Of a stretch of DNA of 64,000 nt, positions 21,740 through 32,053 are shown piece after piece. This DNA is from Agrypnia vestita. Its lineage: Eukaryota; Arthropoda; Insecta; Trichoptera; Phryganeidae. The notes below the pieces were generated by a model. It did not search any database. It was given only the letters and a program-made list of their open reading frames with translations, and had not been told where the DNA came from. The translations under genes and the position numbers were made by a program. The DNA lies in the NCBI GenBank assembly GCA_016648135.1, contig JADDOH010002249.1:219364-283363 (forward strand). Reading direction: 5' to 3'. Position 1 is the first letter of the stretch; each line of letters opens with the position of its first letter.

Positions 21740-22000
21740 GAATACATAAAATCCTTTACTCTCCGACGTCGTGTCAGATCAATTTTGACGGTCGTAAAGA
21801 TGTGAATAAAAAGTGTACCCCTTAATCATTTTCCCGAAAACGACGGCCATTTTATCGCGCAATAATTTGTTTTAATCGCGAAACAACCAAACAAGATGTC
21901 CGACGGGAGGGCTGCCATGTTTGATGCAATCGTAAAGGCAGGCAAGTCGGTAAATTCAATTAATTTTGACTGCCTACCCGAGAGCGGTAAACACTGCCAA
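21740..22000. other. CpG-retaining unique intronic island
   Basis: Contains CTCCGACGTCGTGTCAGATC, AACGACGGCCATTTTATCGC and GACGGGAGGGCTGCCATG. It is non-repetitive within the window and no frame is convincing. Candidate conserved non-coding or enhancer sequence. Confidence 0.3.
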
Positions 22001-22168
22001 CGATTTCAAATATATTAAATTCTATTGAGCTTTAAAATCTCCCTTTGAGAAAACTGTGTGAACATTTTATTCGAAAGGTAAATTCGTGAGATGTTTGTAA
22101 TTCCTGAATTAGGCAGGTGGCCACTGACGCATCACGATAATTTTGGCTTGTTACAATTTAAATGAATT

Positions 22169-22392
22169 GTACAGGGTGGAAAAAATCAACGGGTCCTGAA
22201 GGGAAACCACTTTAAATCCTTAAGATAGATTATTTTACGTAAAGGAAGCATTTCTTTATTTTTAAAAAGAAACAAAACTGCATTCTCAGATTTTTCAAAA
22301 AACTTACCCGAACCGGGAATCGAACCAACTAAAAATTCAAAAAATAAACACTCGCTATTTTATTCTACTAATCGATGAGCACCAAATTGGAG
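22169..22392 (-). mobile_element. SINE-like repeat with tRNA promoter boxes
   Basis: The minus strand carries an A-box-like GATTAGTAGAAT (22362-22373) and, about 45 bp downstream, a good B-box GGTTCGATTCCC (22315-22326). A non-tRNA body follows, ending CCACCCTGTACA near 22169. The spacing fits Pol III type 2 promoters, but no cloverleaf forms, so it is tRNA-derived rather than a tRNA gene. Confidence 0.55.
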
Positions 22393-22649
22393 AACTTAAC
22401 GAATGAAGAATAATAATTTATTTATTTTCATCAAAATGGACTGATTTACAAACACTCAATAAAAACATATATTAAATAAGTTAGACGAATCAATTAACAA
22501 AAACTACGTCGTAGGACATTAATAATAATAAAATAAAAAAAGGAGTATTATCGTATATTTTAAGAAATTTTAAGTGAATATGATAGCTTATTCGAACATT
22601 TTCATAGATGAATATATCGACGTGGATATCCTAAGACTTTTTAAAAAAG

Positions 22650-23200
22650 TAACCCATAAAAACCAATTTTTTTTTATACTCCCTTTCTTTGTAAAATATA
22701 ACAAAAATTAAAGACGAATTAAAACATATAACATAACACTAAACTTATAGAAATTTAATATATTTCTGAAATGTCAGATGTTTTGAGCTTTGATTAAGAC
22801 ACTTCATGCTTTGAAGATTAAATTCTAAAAACATTTGTCAGTCAATTTAGATTTTCGACATTCATAGTGAAGTACCTATTATGTTTACCGATGGAGTAAT
22901 TCAAATTTAGAAAATATTCCGCGACGTTATCGGGCCGCCGTTGCTAATCAAACTTTTCTAATGATTCCAATTTGAAAAAACCAATAAAATTTCTAAAAAT
23001 CCGAAATTATACTACAATTATTAATTTTTTTAAATGAAAATTTGATAGATCTTCTTGATCGTTGCCAGGAGTCTACTTGCCAAGTTTCAACACGATTGGA
23101 TCACGGGAAAAGTGTCAAAAATCGATCCAAAGTTTTTTTTGACGGCAAGCCAGCAAGCAAGCCGACGCCACGAGTTAATTAATATAAAGGGAGTAAAAAA
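22650..23200 (+). mobile_element. ACTCCC MITE, copy B
   Basis: The left end TAACCCATAAAAACCAATT plus ATACTCCCTTTCTTT and the right end CACGAGTTAATTAATA plus AAAGGGAGTAAAAAA are inverted at the ACTCCCTTT core. The right half is close to copy C (GATAGATCTTCTTGATCGTT, GATCACGGGAAAAG). About 250 bp in the left half differ from the other copies, implying an internal insertion or a different subfamily. Confidence 0.75.
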
Positions 23201-23459
23201 TAATGCAATTTTATTTTTAAATAAAAATAATTAAACCTTAACGTGATTGTCATTTCTTCGTTTAAGGATATACATAACTTCTAGCGCTTACTATAGCTAT
23301 ACTAAAAAGCTTTATGAAATTGTACCCGTCGAGTAAACAGATGTTAACCAGGGGTGGAGTAACAACCCGCCACGGAAACAAACAAAATGATTTCTCGGAA
23401 AATCTGAAAAATTCTTACGAAATAATATCGCGCAACATTATTATTGTTGCCTCGGGTTA

Positions 23460-23745
23460 CATTAATATTATGACGTCACGTTTTTTTGGCTGATTTGATT
23501 TATGAATTCAAAATATTCTTCAAAAAACTTATTTCAACTTCCGTGCGAGCGGGAGGCGAGGGGGGCGTGCTGCGAGGTGGGAACCGCGCGTCCGAATTTG
23601 AATAACGCCAACCGAAATTTATGGCGGTCGAGTGTAAATTTGTGTTTGGCCATATTGGAACATTCTGGTCGATCCGCTGTTAATATTTCAATATTCTGGC
23701 AACATTATCATACATCGGCGGGATTTCTGTAATATCTTGATTTAT
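23460..23745. other. CpG-rich unique intronic island
   Basis: Includes ATTATGACGTCACG and GTGCGAGCGGGAGGCGAGGG, GGGCGTGCTGCGAGGTGGGA, CCGATTTATGGCGGTCG-like words. The plus-strand 76-codon frame here has no recognisable domain. No repeat partner in the window. Possible enhancer or unrecognised exon. Confidence 0.3.
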
Positions 23746-23874
23746 TCCTGCACTATAACCATTCTTCATCTTCTAGTCTTAACACATTCAAAGTAGACAT
23801 TCACATATAGTAATATTTTTCATCAAATTCATATTGTAGTATCACATTATCGCGGATCATTACTGTGAGAATCA

Positions 23875-24230
23875 AATTAATGAAACACTAGAAATTAACA
23901 ATTTGTTTATTTATCACCAAAGTCACTGAACACGAAATGAACTGGAGCAGTATTGTGTATTTCGGACTAATTTCACTTTAGTCACTTGAGAATATTCCAC
24001 AAATACGTTGATAGGTACTTTTCTATTTCGCTATATTTTTGTCTATCGCTTGTCAATCGCACAGTTTCACAATTCACATAAGTCAGACCAGCGCTTTTAC
24101 TTTGTCCTGACGGCATCATCTCTTTTGTATACAGTTTCGGGATTCCAGAAAATTCGCGAATTCATTCGGCATTTCAACTATTTATTCTAGACCCTTCTAG
24201 TAATTTTCAATTTCATGTAAAAGGTCCAGA
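23875..24230 (+). repeat. interspersed repeat R3, copy 1
   Basis: Shares TTTATTTATC-CCAAAGTCACT, GAACTGGAGCAG, GAGAATATTCCACAAATACG, CTTGTCAATCGCACAGTTTC and ATTCGCGAATTCATTCGGCA with a reverse copy at 41835-42185 and a truncated copy at 52490-52650. Non-coding, no inverted ends, class unknown. Confidence 0.7.
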
Positions 24231-24359
24231 GTGCTAAGAAATCCGCAACTGTGTGTTATCATTTCCAGTTCTACTGTCTTTTGACAATATTTTAACATAA
24301 AGGCTGGCGCCCGCACATGAAAACCAATAATAATTTATATATTTTTTAATACAGAGTGT

Positions 24360-24605
24360 ATACATATATAGTGCATATCTGAAACGACGAGGTGTTCCGA
24401 GCCTGCTTTTTACCATCGTCGAAGCAAATGTTGAAGGCAACAATCGTATAGGCCGCCCGAGATTAAGCTACGTAGACCAGATTATCGGAGATGTGCGCTG
24501 TAGCACCTACCAAGAAATGAAGAGGCTGGCAGGTGACAGAGAGAAGTGCAGAAAGCGAGTGCTTGTTGCAGACCAATCCTACGATTGCAACCCAAAAAAA
24601 AAAAA
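24360..24605 (+). mobile_element. LINE family C 3' end with poly(A)
   Basis: The plus-strand frame reads FTIVEANVEGNNRIGRPRLS, YVDQIIGDVRCSTYQEMKRL, AGDREKCRKRV and ends in a run of A at 24594-24606. It is the GRPRxxYxDQ tail of a LINE ORF2, and a second copy is at 63345-63775. Confidence 0.7.
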
Positions 24606-25039
24606 ATATATAGATATGAAGGTAAGGGTAAGGAAGGTATGAATTACCTCTGAAAAAACTGAGGTAATTGATGCAGCAAGAAACCAGGAGTAATACATGT
24701 TCAGAATCTTAAGGGTATAGCGAAAGCGAGTGGACAGATTCATATAAACAGGAATGGATGTTGAAATAGACACAAGAATTGAGGCTGCTAATTGTTTTCT
24801 CTTTATAATACGGTAATGAGGAAATCCGAGTAATGTTTCAAGAGAAAACTGTTTTTATTGCTGACCTGCTTTGATAAATTTTTATCTATTATGGATTATT
24901 TTAAAGATAATGAGATTACAAATCGAAGCAGGAGTAACATTAATAGACCAAGCGAAAAGTACACTGACATTCAAGACGTTTATCATTGGCTACTTTTCAT
25001 TCAGAATCTCCAAGATTTGAATGGCCGGCTTTCACATTA

Positions 25040-25165
25040 AGGACTGAATTCTCCGTTAGCTTACGGGTATATAGCCGTTTCCCTCACTCCGGAGAGATAG
25101 CTGCGCACGCATCCGGGCGACAGCAGCCGGCGGCTTATGGCGCGCACCACTGTAATAGTCAGAAA
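25040..25165. other. GC-rich unique segment
   Basis: GAGAGATAGCTGCGCACGCA, CGGGCGACAGCAGCCGGCGG and GGCGCGCACCACTGTAATAG stand out from the AT-rich surroundings. A plus-strand frame runs through it but ends in stops and shows no domain. Confidence 0.3.
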
Positions 25166-25311
25166 AAATAAGTTATATTGTTCCCGAAGTCATCCCAAAA
25201 AGAATTAAAAATTCAATTCAATTCAATTTTTATTTATTCCATAATATGTATATTACAAACTTTATATTCAAGGCATACATATTATGAAGTTATGTCTAAA
25301 ATATACATATA

Positions 25312-25314
25312 CAT

Positions 25315-25351
<37 letters not shown>
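25312..25351. repeat. (AC)n(AT)n microsatellite
   Basis: ACACACACAC followed by about 13 AT dinucleotides. Confidence 0.9.
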
Positions 25352-25356
<5 letters not shown>

Positions 25357-25389
25357 ATCATATTTATTCTTAAATAATTGAAAATGACC

Positions 25390-25720
25390 TGTACAATCTG
25401 GTTAAAGGTGTAAGAGAATCCTACTTCGGAAAATCCCTTCAGACACATGGAATATATCAATAGCCAAAGCGATTATGTTCAGCATAGCTGCGGCTCTTCC
25501 AACAGGCATAACCATCGGCAGGTTGGTCCTGTATATTGGAATGTGAAACAATCTATGCTGACGATGTCTAATGTAATTATTAGGAATATACAAACCAATG
25601 CTCTGCATAATTTCAGGATTATCGATCATACCGCGCAACAATAGATAAAAATTTGTAATCAAATACACATTCCTTCTAGTCTCTAGACTATTGTAAATCA
25701 CGCTTTGTGAGTTTCTATCA
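25390..25720 (-). mobile_element. LINE ORF2 C-terminus
   Basis: The minus-strand frame 25701-25402 reads ETRRNVYLITNFYLLLRGMI, DNPEIMQSIGLYIPNNYIR, LFHIPIYRTNLPMVMPVGRA and MLNIIALAIDIF, the same block order as the C-terminus at 8340-9250 but with different residues. One continuous frame of 99 codons makes this one of the better-preserved LINE pieces. T-rich sequence at 25205-25250 may be the tail. Confidence 0.7.
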
Positions 25721-26084
25721 TCAATTTAGCGAGTTTTTGATATTCCCACCGGTTTTCCACCTTCCCTTAGTCACTATTTTAGCACACAAATATATAATAA
25801 TACGAGTATATCATCTGTAGATATACAAGTAAGTGCAAAAATGTGATTGTGCCAAAACATTAAAAATACATTTTATTGCAAACCTTTACAGAGCCAATAC
25901 GACGGATCGACCAAATGGTAGTCTCCGATTTTCTGAATATGATGTACGATGCCATTAATCAAATTGAATATAAAAGGTAGAATATTTTAAATTACAGAGA
26001 ATGGCCCATAAAAATGAAGAAAAGAGTTATTCTTGCGATTAAAAATGTTTCCACGGGAATCAAATGTTATTCAAGGAATTAAGA

Positions 26085-26240
26085 TGAATTATAGATGTCT
26101 CATAGAGACAAAACTACGAATATGAAAAACGTGCATGAAAGTCTCTTTAATACGACGGCCCAGGTCTTTCAACCGATATGAGCTGGCTTAAACGATCACT
26201 CTACACAATGCAACGTTCGCTTGCAATTCCGTTGTAAAAA
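26085..26240 (+). repeat. GTCTCATAGAGAC-family repeat, copy 2
   Basis: ATTATAGATGTCTCATAGAG, then GCATGAAAGTCTCTTTAATA, then AACGATCACTCTACACAATG and CAACGTTCGC. Matches 49055-49260 over its length. Confidence 0.65.
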
Positions 26241-27114
26241 CAACCACTTATTATGTTCTATAATATCTAACAAATCTGAGAATGCTTCGTTTATTTGAAA
26301 GGACTATGCTATAGGCATCTGTAGTCAATTTTTATCAATGTCGCAGCTGGTAGTGATACCTTTATTTTTTAAATTGAAGTATTAAACAATCATTTTTTTA
26401 ATGTATATATAATATTCTTCCAAATTATTAAACATATATACTATAATACGACTGAATATCAGTGTTTTCTATTTTTTAACTTCTCCAATACACAATTTTT
26501 TTCTTTGTTGTATTTGAAGTAGATTTGCGAGTTTTCGTAATATTCCGCCCCTTATTATTTTAAGTACTACCATAATTCTATTTGGACTCCGAACAGCTAT
26601 TATACATCGAACCGATCACGTGAATCTTAATTAAAAGCGAGTTAGATATTATTATTATGTGTTTCGTAAGCCTTTGATCAATGTCTCGGCTTCGAGTTTG
26701 ATCAGCGTAATAATATGTTATTCCACATATTGGATATTTTGATTCATGTAGTATAATAGTAGCTATTTTTCAAATACCCTGTGCTAAATAATACTAATCA
26801 TTTTATCATCAATATCATTTAGGGGTTATGCCACCCTGGCAGTCTGAAATTTAGATAGAAATTTGGCGATTTTTAAAGGAGGTAGGTGAATTTTAAACTA
26901 TTATTTTATTGGAAAAATTAAAACGAAACAAAATGGTCACGTCATGTCTATCCCTGTTGAGCTCCTCCATCGTGGCTGAAATGCAAAATTTCCCAGTGCA
27001 CAATTATCAGAGGTAGAAAGGAATGTCATCTACTTATTTAAAAATTAAATATTTAAAATGTTACATGTCCGATTTGAAAGAACCGTTTTGTTGTTAAGAA
27101 TGTTCTTAGGTTTT

Positions 27115-27676
27115 TGGTGGCCCGAGACACATACACATATACACCCGTGTAATGAGTTACCACAGATGCTAACATCGAGCACGGCAGGCCGTCGCCCTCG
27201 ATACAGAGGTTGAGGCAAGATCGCTGAGCAAGGCAAATTTAAGCCGGACCAATGACCGAGTACAAAGGCGAGGTATAGCAGAGGGCATGGACTATCGGAG
27301 CGACGAAACTCACCTTGCTGATCTAAGCTAAATACCCATATGCGCGGCCGAGTAATGAGGAAATCATAACACCGCCGATTCCTTTGTTCTGAATGACTAT
27401 ACAAGCACGCGCCCGCAGAACAAATCATCTCACTCCAGCGGGGCTTCTCGGATACAGCGGAAGCCCTCGCCGTCATACCTTCGAACGTCACGCTTTCACT
27501 TGTAACCTTTGTACCTACTGTATTCTTTATAACTTGTGTTTTGTAATCAAATAAATTCTGTCAAACCATCGCGTCTTTTACATCATCAACCGCAGCAGAG
27601 ATCTCCGACTCTACAAACGGAGTGGTGACCTTTGAGTTCAACTCTATCCAAAATTGGAGGGCTCATCCACCTCCAC
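27115..27676 (+). mobile_element. solo-LTR-like repeat, copy 1
   Basis: A 562-bp unit also present at 35640-36202. The 3' half is nearly identical in the two: TCATCTCACTCCAGCGGGGC, CGGAAGCCCTCGCCGTCATA, TTGTAACCTTTGTACCTACT, a polyadenylation-type AATAAA, AACGGAGTGGTGACC and GGGCTCATCCACCTCC. The unit opens TGGTGG and closes CCACCTCCA. AGGTTTT occurs immediately on both sides (27108-27114 and 27677-27683). No gag or pol is present, and promoter, start and poly(A)-like signals suggest a lone LTR. The 148-codon minus-strand frame is a by-product. Confidence 0.55.
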
Positions 27677-28399
27677 AGGTTTTCACGATCGTTCAGAATC
27701 TTTTGGTGTGAATTTTCTGGATTGTTATTCCGTGTTTTAACGACTTTTCGGGTCCTTTTGTATATGTTGCGTCTATCATCAGCCCTGATGATGGACGCAT
27801 CTTTTTTTAATTTAAAAGACAATTTCTTTCAAACTGTTTAGTAAATTGTTTATTATAAACAACCATAACCAGGTCCTTCTTACAAATAGTTTTCTTTTAA
27901 ATTTGTTTTCGTATTAATACATATTTTTTTATCCCATATAGGTACCTTTTTTAATTTTGTTATATATTTATTTAGATATTTGATTTTCAAATTTTATGCG
28001 TTGTATTTTAATAAAAGTACTACTACTCCGAAACCTGTTGGTATTTTCAATAGATCAGTGGCAAAAACAAAGTGAATTCTTTCTTATTAATTAGAAATAT
28101 TATTAATTTCTAGCACTGTGAGTACAGTTATCCAAAACGAGTTGAAACTTTTAATTGCAGCTTCACGGTCTACTTTCAAATATTTAACAATGAAAATTAC
28201 ATCATATAAAGTTGAAAACAAACAATTCTTTGGTTTATTGAGTTCTCGTGCAAAGAGAAATAAATACAGCCGTCTCTCGTTACCCGGCAATTTTCAAAAC
28301 AACAAAACATTTAATTTCCGAAATTCGTGTGTAAGCTCCTAGCCGCCGAAAATTGTTTACGAAACCACACTTAATAATTATTATTACATGAAGAGCGCA

Positions 28400-28740
28400 G
28401 GAATTATTTCCATCCTCGGGAGCGCGAGAGATGTTCTCGGAAAATTACTCCCGTAGCAATCTTTCTTCGCGCGGAAAATAATGTCGCTGGATTTCGCACA
28501 AAAGAAAATCAAATATTTCCCACAAAATGGATTCGCTCCTCATTACTGAACAGGAAAACGCCGGAAAAGTTGTCGGGAAAAAAGTGGCTGTGAATCGGAA
28601 TGGCCATTATTATTCGCGGGAAACTTCGAGGGCGATGATTAAAATAGTTGGAGCCGATTTCGCGGAATGTATCCAGGCGACGTCGTTGCGATTCGAGTGG
28701 CGACAAGTGATTTGGGACACGGAGAAAAATAAACATTTGT
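28400..28740. other. CpG-rich unique intronic island
   Basis: Contains CTCGGGAGCGCGAGAGATG, CTTCGCGCGGAAAATAATG and GCGACGTCGTTGCGATTCGA. Open frames run in both directions (83 codons plus, 75 minus), which is typical of base composition rather than coding. No domain recognised. Candidate enhancer. Confidence 0.3.
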
Positions 28741-28763
28741 TAATTTATTTATTTATACATGTA

Positions 28764-28797
28764 AATGAAGATCAGTAGGTACCTACTGATCTTCATT
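28764..28797. repeat. perfect 34-bp palindrome
   Basis: Two 17-bp arms, AATGAAGATCAGTAGGT and its exact complement, meet with no spacer at GGTACC. Confidence 0.9.
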
Positions 28798-28989
28798 CAA
28801 TTTGAATTGGTAGAATAGAACATTTGAATTTGTGTGAAAATGGTTTTGACAAACAAACAACTGACAATAACTATTGTGAACATAATGTTATAATGATGAC
28901 ATACTGGTGAATAATATTTAATAATTGATAAAGTGTCTGTGAATGATAATTGATTTATTTAAAATAATAGCTTTAAATGTTGTTTTATA

Positions 28990-29191
28990 ATGTGGTTTCC
29001 CAAATATTTTAGTTTTTATAAATAATAGCTGTTTCGCGTTGCTCTGAAAAGAGTATATACCTATATACTTTTATTATTTTTAAATTTTTATGTCGAATAT
29101 TTTGTTTTTTTGTTAATAAAATATATACTCTTTTCAGAGCAATGCAAAACAACTACTTTTTATAAAAACTAAAATATTTGGAAAACCACAT
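28990..29191. mobile_element. 202-bp MITE with about 75-bp inverted ends, TA-flanked
   Basis: The left end ATGTGGTTTCCCAAATATTT and the reverse-complemented right end ATGTGGTTTTCCAAATATTT continue for about 75 bp (AGTTTTTATAAA, GCTCTGAAAAGAGTATAT) at roughly 90% identity. TA lies on both sides (28988-28989, 29192-29193). The 55-bp centre is AT-rich. It is a Tc1/mariner-type non-autonomous element with no coding. Confidence 0.85.
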
Positions 29192-29394
29192 TACATACAT
29201 TTAGGCGCAAACAAGTGAGTACAAAAATATTTAACACGATTTTATTTGGGTTCACTTACCTGTCAGCCATTCAATTTAATATTTGATCCTCTACTTTCGC
29301 CAAAAAAGCTCTGAAAATTTCTGCAAAGAGACATATTCAGGATAACAGTACAATAATCATTCATTACAAATAAAAATCAGTTATATTATTGACA

Positions 29395-29700
29395 GAATAA
29401 CAAAAGGAGTGCTGAGGTGGTTTGGTCATGTAGAACGTATGAGCGAGGAATGGATGGTTAAGAAAACATATGGGGCGGGCGTTGAAGACAACAGGAATAG
29501 AGGACGTCCCCAAAATACCTGGCATGATCAAATACTGCAAATATTGGAGGATGGCTTGTTAAAAGCCTCAACAACCGTAGAACTTGCATGAGAAGATGTA
29601 TGAATGTAGCTGAAGAAAAAGTGGGCCAAAATAGAAGAATATGGCGTCCTATCATCTCTCTCTATCCCTGCGGGGAAACGCCGTGATGGTTAGTTAATTA
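29395..29700 (+). mobile_element. LINE family E 3' end
   Basis: The plus-strand frame reads VLRWFGHVERMSEEWMVKKT, RGRPQNTWHDQILQILEDGL, LKASTTVELA, stop, EDV and later RRIWRPIISLYPCGETP, a LINE ORF2 C-terminus ending near CGCCGTGATGGTTAGTTAA. Same family as 7492-7965. Confidence 0.75.
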
Positions 29701-30159
29701 CGCATATATTTGGATCGCCCTGTGCTGTGGCTAGTAAAAAAAATTTTTTAGTTAATTTTCTAAATATTAACTAATTTTCAATAATTTCATAATACTTTAC
29801 ATGTACTTATTCAAATTCTTTAGTAATTGTGTGCATCTTTTTTCCTTTAGGGTGCATCATATTCCGTTAGGGTATCTAACGTAAAAGTTGTTCATTGTCT
29901 GGTTAGTAAGATTGAGGTGTTATTAAAAGTGACAGGCTCCCAACAATAGAATCTAAGCGCATACAATTTTAACGAACTTAATCAATTTAACATTTAACAC
30001 ATCATAGCACAGATAGTATTTATATCATGCTAGCAGAAAACAATCGAATTATATGTTGACATGCCAATTATTGAAGCTAGACAGTGTAGTAGCTACTCCG
30101 CAACAAATGAAGGTCGCGGTACAGCCATTTTTTTTTTATAAATATAGAGATGAGTACAC

Positions 30160-30830
30160 TGAATTCGTATCTATCTGTCATCAGGGTTGTAACGCATGTT
30201 ACTTGTTATAACGATCGTAACTTTTTTATAGTAAACTTTTATATAAAAAAAATTTTTTTCGAATTTTTTATTTTTAATAAAATAAATAAATACTTATTCC
30301 TCAGGAACCGACATGTAAAAGTACCGTCATTTTTGACGGGCTACAGCTAGTATATACCATAAAAACTATGACAAACTGACAATTGCTGGTCTGAAATGAA
30401 ATAAAAATTCGAGCTCTCGATCACCGTAGGAAAGTTTTTACAACAAACCGAGATTTTCTTTAAAAAAATATTTTGAACTGTCAACCAGCATATTAGGCAG
30501 TCAGCTGTTGGAACTTTTTTATAGTAAACTTTTTTCGAATTTTTTATTTTTTTTTAAGAATTTTTTTTTAAATAAAATAACTAATTACTTTTTCCTTAGG
30601 AACCGACATGTAAAAGTACCGTCATTTTTGACGGGCTATAGCTAGTATATACCATAAAAACTATGACAAACTGACAATTGCTGGTCTGAAATGAAATACA
30701 AATTCGACCTCTCGATCACTGTAGAAAAGTTTTAACAACTAGAGCAACAAACCGTGATTTTCTTAGAAAAATATATTTTAAATTGACAACCGGCATGTTA
30801 GGCAATCGGCTGTTGGAAAGTTGACCCGCC
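30160..30830 (-). repeat. two tandem ACTAGCTGT repeats with shared flank
   Basis: On the minus strand each copy starts ACTAGCTGTAGCCCGTCAAA (or AGCTATAGCCCG) followed by ATGACGGTACTTTTACATGT and CGGTTCCT. The plus-strand block TATACCATAAAAACTATGAC, AACTGACAATTGCTGGTCTG, TCTCGATCAC also occurs twice, about 295 bp apart. This is a tandem duplication of repeat plus flank, not two independent insertions. Confidence 0.8.
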
Positions 30831-30894
30831 CTGACTACATAGACTTAGCGTCAGCAGAGTTAATTTGTATACACAATTTATGAGAGCTTGATAT

Positions 30895-31040
30895 TTTAAA
30901 GAAACCTACTATTAATATACATAATAGATGTCTCATAGTGACGAAATGACATTTTTTACGGAAAAGTAGGTATGGAAGTCTATCGTAGGGCTCGCTTAAG
31001 AAATCAATTTTCACAATGTAACGTTTTAAATTATTTTAAA
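30895..31040 (+). repeat. GTCTCATAGAGAC-family repeat, copy 3
   Basis: ACATAATAGATGTCTCATAG, TATGGAAGTCTATCGTAGGG and TTTTCACAATGTAACG match the family order. Confidence 0.55.
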
Positions 31041-31195
31041 GTATGTAACGGATCGAAATAATAAAATTTTTAAATATTTTAATCCTAGAAAAGTACAACT
31101 TCAACTTAACCAAGTAACAAGTTACAATAATAATGCAGGTATTTATTTAACGTTGATTTAATTGGTGATCCGCTTTAAACAGGTGTCTCGTATCG

Positions 31196-31548
31196 TCAAG
31201 CCGAAATCGGGTGATAGGCCAGTCATAATAGTTATCAGAAAAATATGTAAAAAAATATAAAAAAAAACAGTCAGTCAAAACTGGGCAAAGCATTGATTTT
31301 GAATACTTGGTTTGGTCGAAAAGTGACATTTTCTTCCAAACTGGAGAAGTTGGCTTTGAATTTTGGACAAAAGTTTACAGAAACATTATTCAGGATTACA
31401 TAATAATAAAAAAAAAAGAAAAATTAAGATTTGTAGCAACAGGAGTGAAAAGACTGTCACAGGGTGTAGATTTTTTTTTGACTTAGATTTTTTTAAATAT
31501 TTTTCTGATAACTATTTTGACTTGGCCTATCATCCGATTTTGGCTTGA
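31196..31548. mobile_element. MITE with about 65-bp inverted ends
   Basis: The left end TCAAGCCGAAATCGGGTGAT plus AGGCCAGTCATAATAGTTAT and the reverse-complemented right end TCAAGCCAAAATCGGATGAT plus AGGCCAAGTCAAAATAGTTA match, continuing through CAGAAAAATAT. The roughly 190-bp core has no coding and no clear target duplication, so the superfamily is open. Confidence 0.8.
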
Positions 31549-32053
31549 GGTTGGTTGGGGTTGAGGAGGTTGAGATACGGGACAGCTTGTATAACCTTAA
31601 TACGGCAAAAATGTAATTCAATAAATTCGATGAGTATAGCGGTACGACAATACTCGACAATTACGATTTTGACTCTTCTCACACGACAGCAAGTAGGTCT
31701 CGATTATTCAGGAGTAGGGCGAAGAGAGATGGAAGGAGAAGGAGTAACGATGTCAGCTTCGATCGGATGGCACCAATATATAGACAAACACCGTTCGTAG
31801 GTCAATTCTTTTCATAGCTATTCTTAAATATTACATAATATTTTTCTGATATAACATAAAGCGAGCAGCAACTTTATTCTCAGGGTATCTCTCAATGCCG
31901 GAAATTTTATCTAGTAAGTCTACCCATTGCTATGAAATCCCACCGTCTATAAATTTTCCAATATTCCTTACCTTCCTAGCAGGTGTTGCACAGAATTCCT
32001 GTAGATCATCTCACAAACGATATAAAAATATAGGTGAAGTGCTGGGTACTATG

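Noticed and set aside
27045..27491. 148-codon minus-strand frame, the longest in the window
   Set aside because: Falls mostly in the LTR-like repeat, has no recognisable domain and is mirrored by repeat similarity at 35740-36027.
28527..28778. 83-codon plus-strand frame in a CpG-rich segment
   Set aside because: An overlapping 75-codon frame runs on the other strand, no domain or splice-site pair is convincing, and composition explains both.
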